Shown here piece by piece: positions 30,842-32,393 of a stretch of 32,393 nt of DNA. Source of the DNA: Uruburuella suis (lineage in GTDB: Bacteria; Pseudomonadota; Gammaproteobacteria; Burkholderiales; Neisseriaceae). Made by a program: the position numbers and the translations under genes. The notes beneath the pieces are model-generated. The model had not been told where the DNA came from, did not search any database, and saw only the letters and a program-made list of their open reading frames with translations. How positions within the stretch are numbered: position 1 is the first letter of the stretch; each line of letters starts with the position of its first letter. The stretch is taken from NCBI RefSeq assembly GCF_004341385.1, contig NZ_SLXE01000029.1, positions 1 to 32,393 of the forward strand, written 5' to 3'.

Positions 30842-31657
30842 ATGAAAACATTTGCCACAATTGCAGCTTTATTTATCTCGTGCTCTCCCGCCCTTGCCGC
30901 CGCGCCCGATTTATTGCTGGCGCAAGAATTTAAAGGGCAAAACGTTACCGGGTGGGCAATGAGTGAAAAACTCGACGGAGTGCGCGCCTATTGGAATGGT
31001 AAGCAATTAATCAGCCGCCAAGGCTATCCTTTCACCCCGCCTTCCGGTTATACCGCCCATTTCCCGCCTTTTCCGCTGGATGGAGAGCTGTACAGCCGCC
31101 GCAACCAATTCGAACAGATCTCTGCCTCAGTGCGCCAACACTCCGGCAACTGGCAAGGCATCAAATTACACGTTTTTGATGTGCCGCAAGCACAAGGCAA
31201 TCTTTATCAGCGCTTGGCTGTGTTGCAGCGCTGGCTGGATCAACACCCACAAGCACCTATCCACATCATCAAACAAACACCTGCCAGAGACAATGCCCAC
31301 GCCCTTGATTTTCTGAAACAAATCGAATCTGCTGGCGGCGAGGGCGTGATGCTGCGCAACCCCAGCCTGCCTTATCGCAGCGGGCGCAGCAGCCATCTGC
31401 TCAAATTAAAATCCGCCCACGATGATGAATGCGTGGTCACCCATCACCATCCCGGCAAAGGAAAATACGCCGGCAAGCTTGGGGCAGTCAGCTGCAAAAA
31501 CCGCCATGGCGAATTCCGTATCGGCAGCGGTTTCAAAGACAGCGAGCGCAGCAATCCGCCCGCAATCGGCAGCACCATCACCTATAAATACCGAGGATTC
31601 ACCCAAAAAGGCACACCGCGTTTCGCCACTTTCTTGCGGACTCGCAATGAGCATTGA
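30842..31657 (+). CDS. ligE: Secreted ATP-dependent DNA ligase (Lig E type)
   Basis: A 271-residue minimal ATP-dependent DNA ligase with an N-terminal signal peptide (MKTFATIAALFISCSPALA, cleavage near 19-20). The adenylation domain has motif I EKLDGVR with nucleophile Lys43, motif III LDGELYSRR (79-87), motif IV GEGVML (166-171) and motif V LLKLKS (186-191). An OB-like domain makes up the rest. Lig E proteins are found mainly in Gram-negative species, many naturally competent, and are thought to work outside the cytoplasm on DNA. Cys14 makes a weak lipobox (FISC), so a lipoprotein is less likely but possible. GGGGA precedes the ATG. It stands alone, opposed to rpsJ and divergent from rplC. 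Confidence 0.92.
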   Translation: MKTFATIAALFISCSPALAAAPDLLLAQEFKGQNVTGWAMSEKLDGVRAYWNGKQLISRQGYPFTPPSGYTAHFPPFPLDGELYSRRNQFEQISASVRQHSGNWQGIKLHVFDVPQAQGNLYQRLAVLQRWLDQHPQAPIHIIKQTPARDNAHALDFLKQIESAGGEGVMLRNPSLPYRSGRSSHLLKLKSAHDDECVVTHHHPGKGKYAGKLGAVSCKNRHGEFRIGSGFKDSERSNPPAIGSTITYKYRGFTQKGTPRFATFLRTRNEH

Positions 31658-31677
31658 CCCCAGTCATTCGAAATGAG

Positions 31678-31709
31678 AAAGGCCGTCCGAAAGGTTTCAG
31701 ACGGCCTTT
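31678..31709. terminator. DUS hairpin after ligE, one arm mutated
   Basis: AAAGGCCGTCCGAAAGG faces TTTCAGACGGCCTTT, 20 bases beyond the ligE stop codon. The left arm has C instead of T in the DUS core (GCCGTCCGAA), so only the right arm is a full uptake sequence. A further DUS at 31758-31769 has a decayed partner (GCAGACAGCC). Confidence 0.8.
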
Positions 31710-31811
31710 GTATGTTACTCAATCCGCACAATCACATCCACCTTAAAACAAAGAAAGAGGCCGTCTGAAAAGATGCAGACAGCCGTTCGGTTATTTTCGG
31801 GCCAAATATAA

Positions 31812-31841
31812 AAAGCCCGGGCAAATCATTGCCCGGGCTTT
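31812..31841. terminator. Strong terminator after rpsJ
   Basis: AAAGCCCGGGCAA pairs with TTGCCCGGGCTTT, and TTTTTATATTT follows on the minus strand. It lies 14 bases beyond the rpsJ stop codon and should stop the tuf-rpsJ transcript before ligE. It is not a DUS hairpin. Confidence 0.9.
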
Positions 31842-31855
31842 GAACCAGCTGAGGA

Positions 31856-32167
31856 TTATTGTACTTTAATTTCAACATCCACGCCGGCCGGCAGATCCAG
31901 CTTCATCAGCGCATCAGTGGTCTTGTCGGTCCAATCCACGATGTCCATCAGACGCAAGTGGGTGCGGATTTCAAGCTGTTCGCGTGAAGTTTTATTCACA
32001 TGCGGAGAACGCAGGATATTGAAACGCTCGATTTTGGTCGGCAGCGGAATCGGGCCTTTTACTACGGCGCCGGTGCGCTTGGCGGTTTCAACGATTTCCT
32101 GTGCGGAGCGGTCGATCAAGCTGTAATCATACGCTTTCAAACGGATGCGGATTTTTTGGTTTGCCAT
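31856..32167 (-). CDS. rpsJ: 30S ribosomal protein S10
   Basis: S10 is a 30S head protein that also works with NusB in antitermination. The 103 residues include MANQKIRIRLKAYDYSLIDR, GPIPLPTKIERFNILRSPHVNK and IEVKVQ-like end IKVQ. AAGGA lies nine bases before the ATG. It starts 16 bases after tuf and ends at its own terminator, so it is transcribed with tuf and not with rplC. Confidence 0.98.
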   Translation of the reverse strand: MANQKIRIRLKAYDYSLIDRSAQEIVETAKRTGAVVKGPIPLPTKIERFNILRSPHVNKTSREQLEIRTHLRLMDIVDWTDKTTDALMKLDLPAGVDVEIKVQ

Positions 32168-32183
32168 TATCTTTATCCTTAAA

Positions 32184-32393
32184 TTAAGCGATTACAGAAG
32201 AAACCACGCCGGCGCCTACGGTACGGCCGCCTTCGCGAATCGCGAAACGCAGGCCTTCTTCCATGGCGATCGGGGCAATCAGCTCTACTGTGATGGCTAC
32301 GTTTTCACCCGGCATTACCATTTCTACGCCCTCTTCCAAGGTTACCGCGCCGGTTACGTCGGTGGTGCGGAAGTAGAATTGCGGACGGTAGTT
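32184..32393 (-). CDS. tuf: Elongation factor Tu, C-terminal part (cut by window)
   Basis: EF-Tu carries aminoacyl-tRNA to the ribosome. Only the last 69 codons lie in the window, running from NYRPQFYFRTTDVTG through VMPGENVAITVELI and GLRFAIREGGRTVGAGVV to the stop codon. This is domain 3. The N-terminal GTPase domain is past the right edge. It is upstream of rpsJ on the same strand, the usual end of the str operon. Confidence 0.98.
   Translation of the reverse strand, partial: NYRPQFYFRTTDVTGAVTLEEGVEMVMPGENVAITVELIAPIAMEEGLRFAIREGGRTVGAGVVSSVIA

Noticed and set aside
152..31769. CRISPR array suggested by the many identical short repeats
   Set aside because: The repeats are 10-12 base uptake sequences in irregular spacing and both orientations, mostly paired as hairpins; no cas genes are present.

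Overview
The window comes from a Neisseria or very close relative in the Neisseriaceae. The strongest sign is the DNA uptake sequence (DUS) core GCCGTCTGAA, which I count about 38 times on the two strands. Most copies carry the AG extension (AGGCCGTCTGAA) and one pair carries the AT extension (ATGCCGTCTGAA). Many are paired as inverted repeats that form the terminators between genes. Protein sequences are betaproteobacterial throughout, and I see no plasmid, phage or CRISPR content.

Layout. 1-523 is non-coding with hairpins. 524-5429 holds ypjD, divergent ffh (signal recognition particle GTPase), glpQ and pgk. 5628-8469 holds a small lipoprotein, a GNAT acetyltransferase, a periplasmic TlpA-like thioredoxin, an ArsC/YfgD-like protein and a YdcF/DUF218 membrane protein. 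8470-8911 is a repeat-rich gap with a MITE-like element, a decayed relative and a DUS-linked direct repeat. 8912-11646 holds hemJ, a CYTH phosphatase-like gene, an unknown gene and hemL, so two haem-pathway genes bracket two others. 11783-12847 is class II fructose-bisphosphate aldolase. 13076-14389 is a purine permease. 14390-14927 is a second repeat-rich gap. 14928-16648 is miaB behind a small secreted protein. 16649-17074 holds another MITE-like element and the terminator of the ribosomal gene cluster.

17075-32393 is the S10-spc-alpha ribosomal protein cluster, all on the minus strand, read from tuf (cut by the window edge) through rpsJ, then rplC to rpsQ, rplN to rpmJ, and rpsM to rplQ, with secY, infA and rpoA inside. 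The cluster is broken between rpsJ and rplC. There rpsJ ends at a strong terminator, a secreted ATP-dependent DNA ligase of the Lig E type sits on the opposite strand, and rplC has its own good promoter followed by a stem-loop. A 223-base hairpin-rich spacer marks the S10/spc boundary, and a clear promoter marks the start of the rpsM (alpha) group.

The main points for follow-up are the Lig E gene inside the ribosomal cluster, two families of small terminal-inverted-repeat elements (one copy supplies the stop codon of the gene it abuts), and two adjacent genes whose apparent Shine-Dalgarno sequence is the 5' end of a DUS. I found no clearly new multi-gene system.
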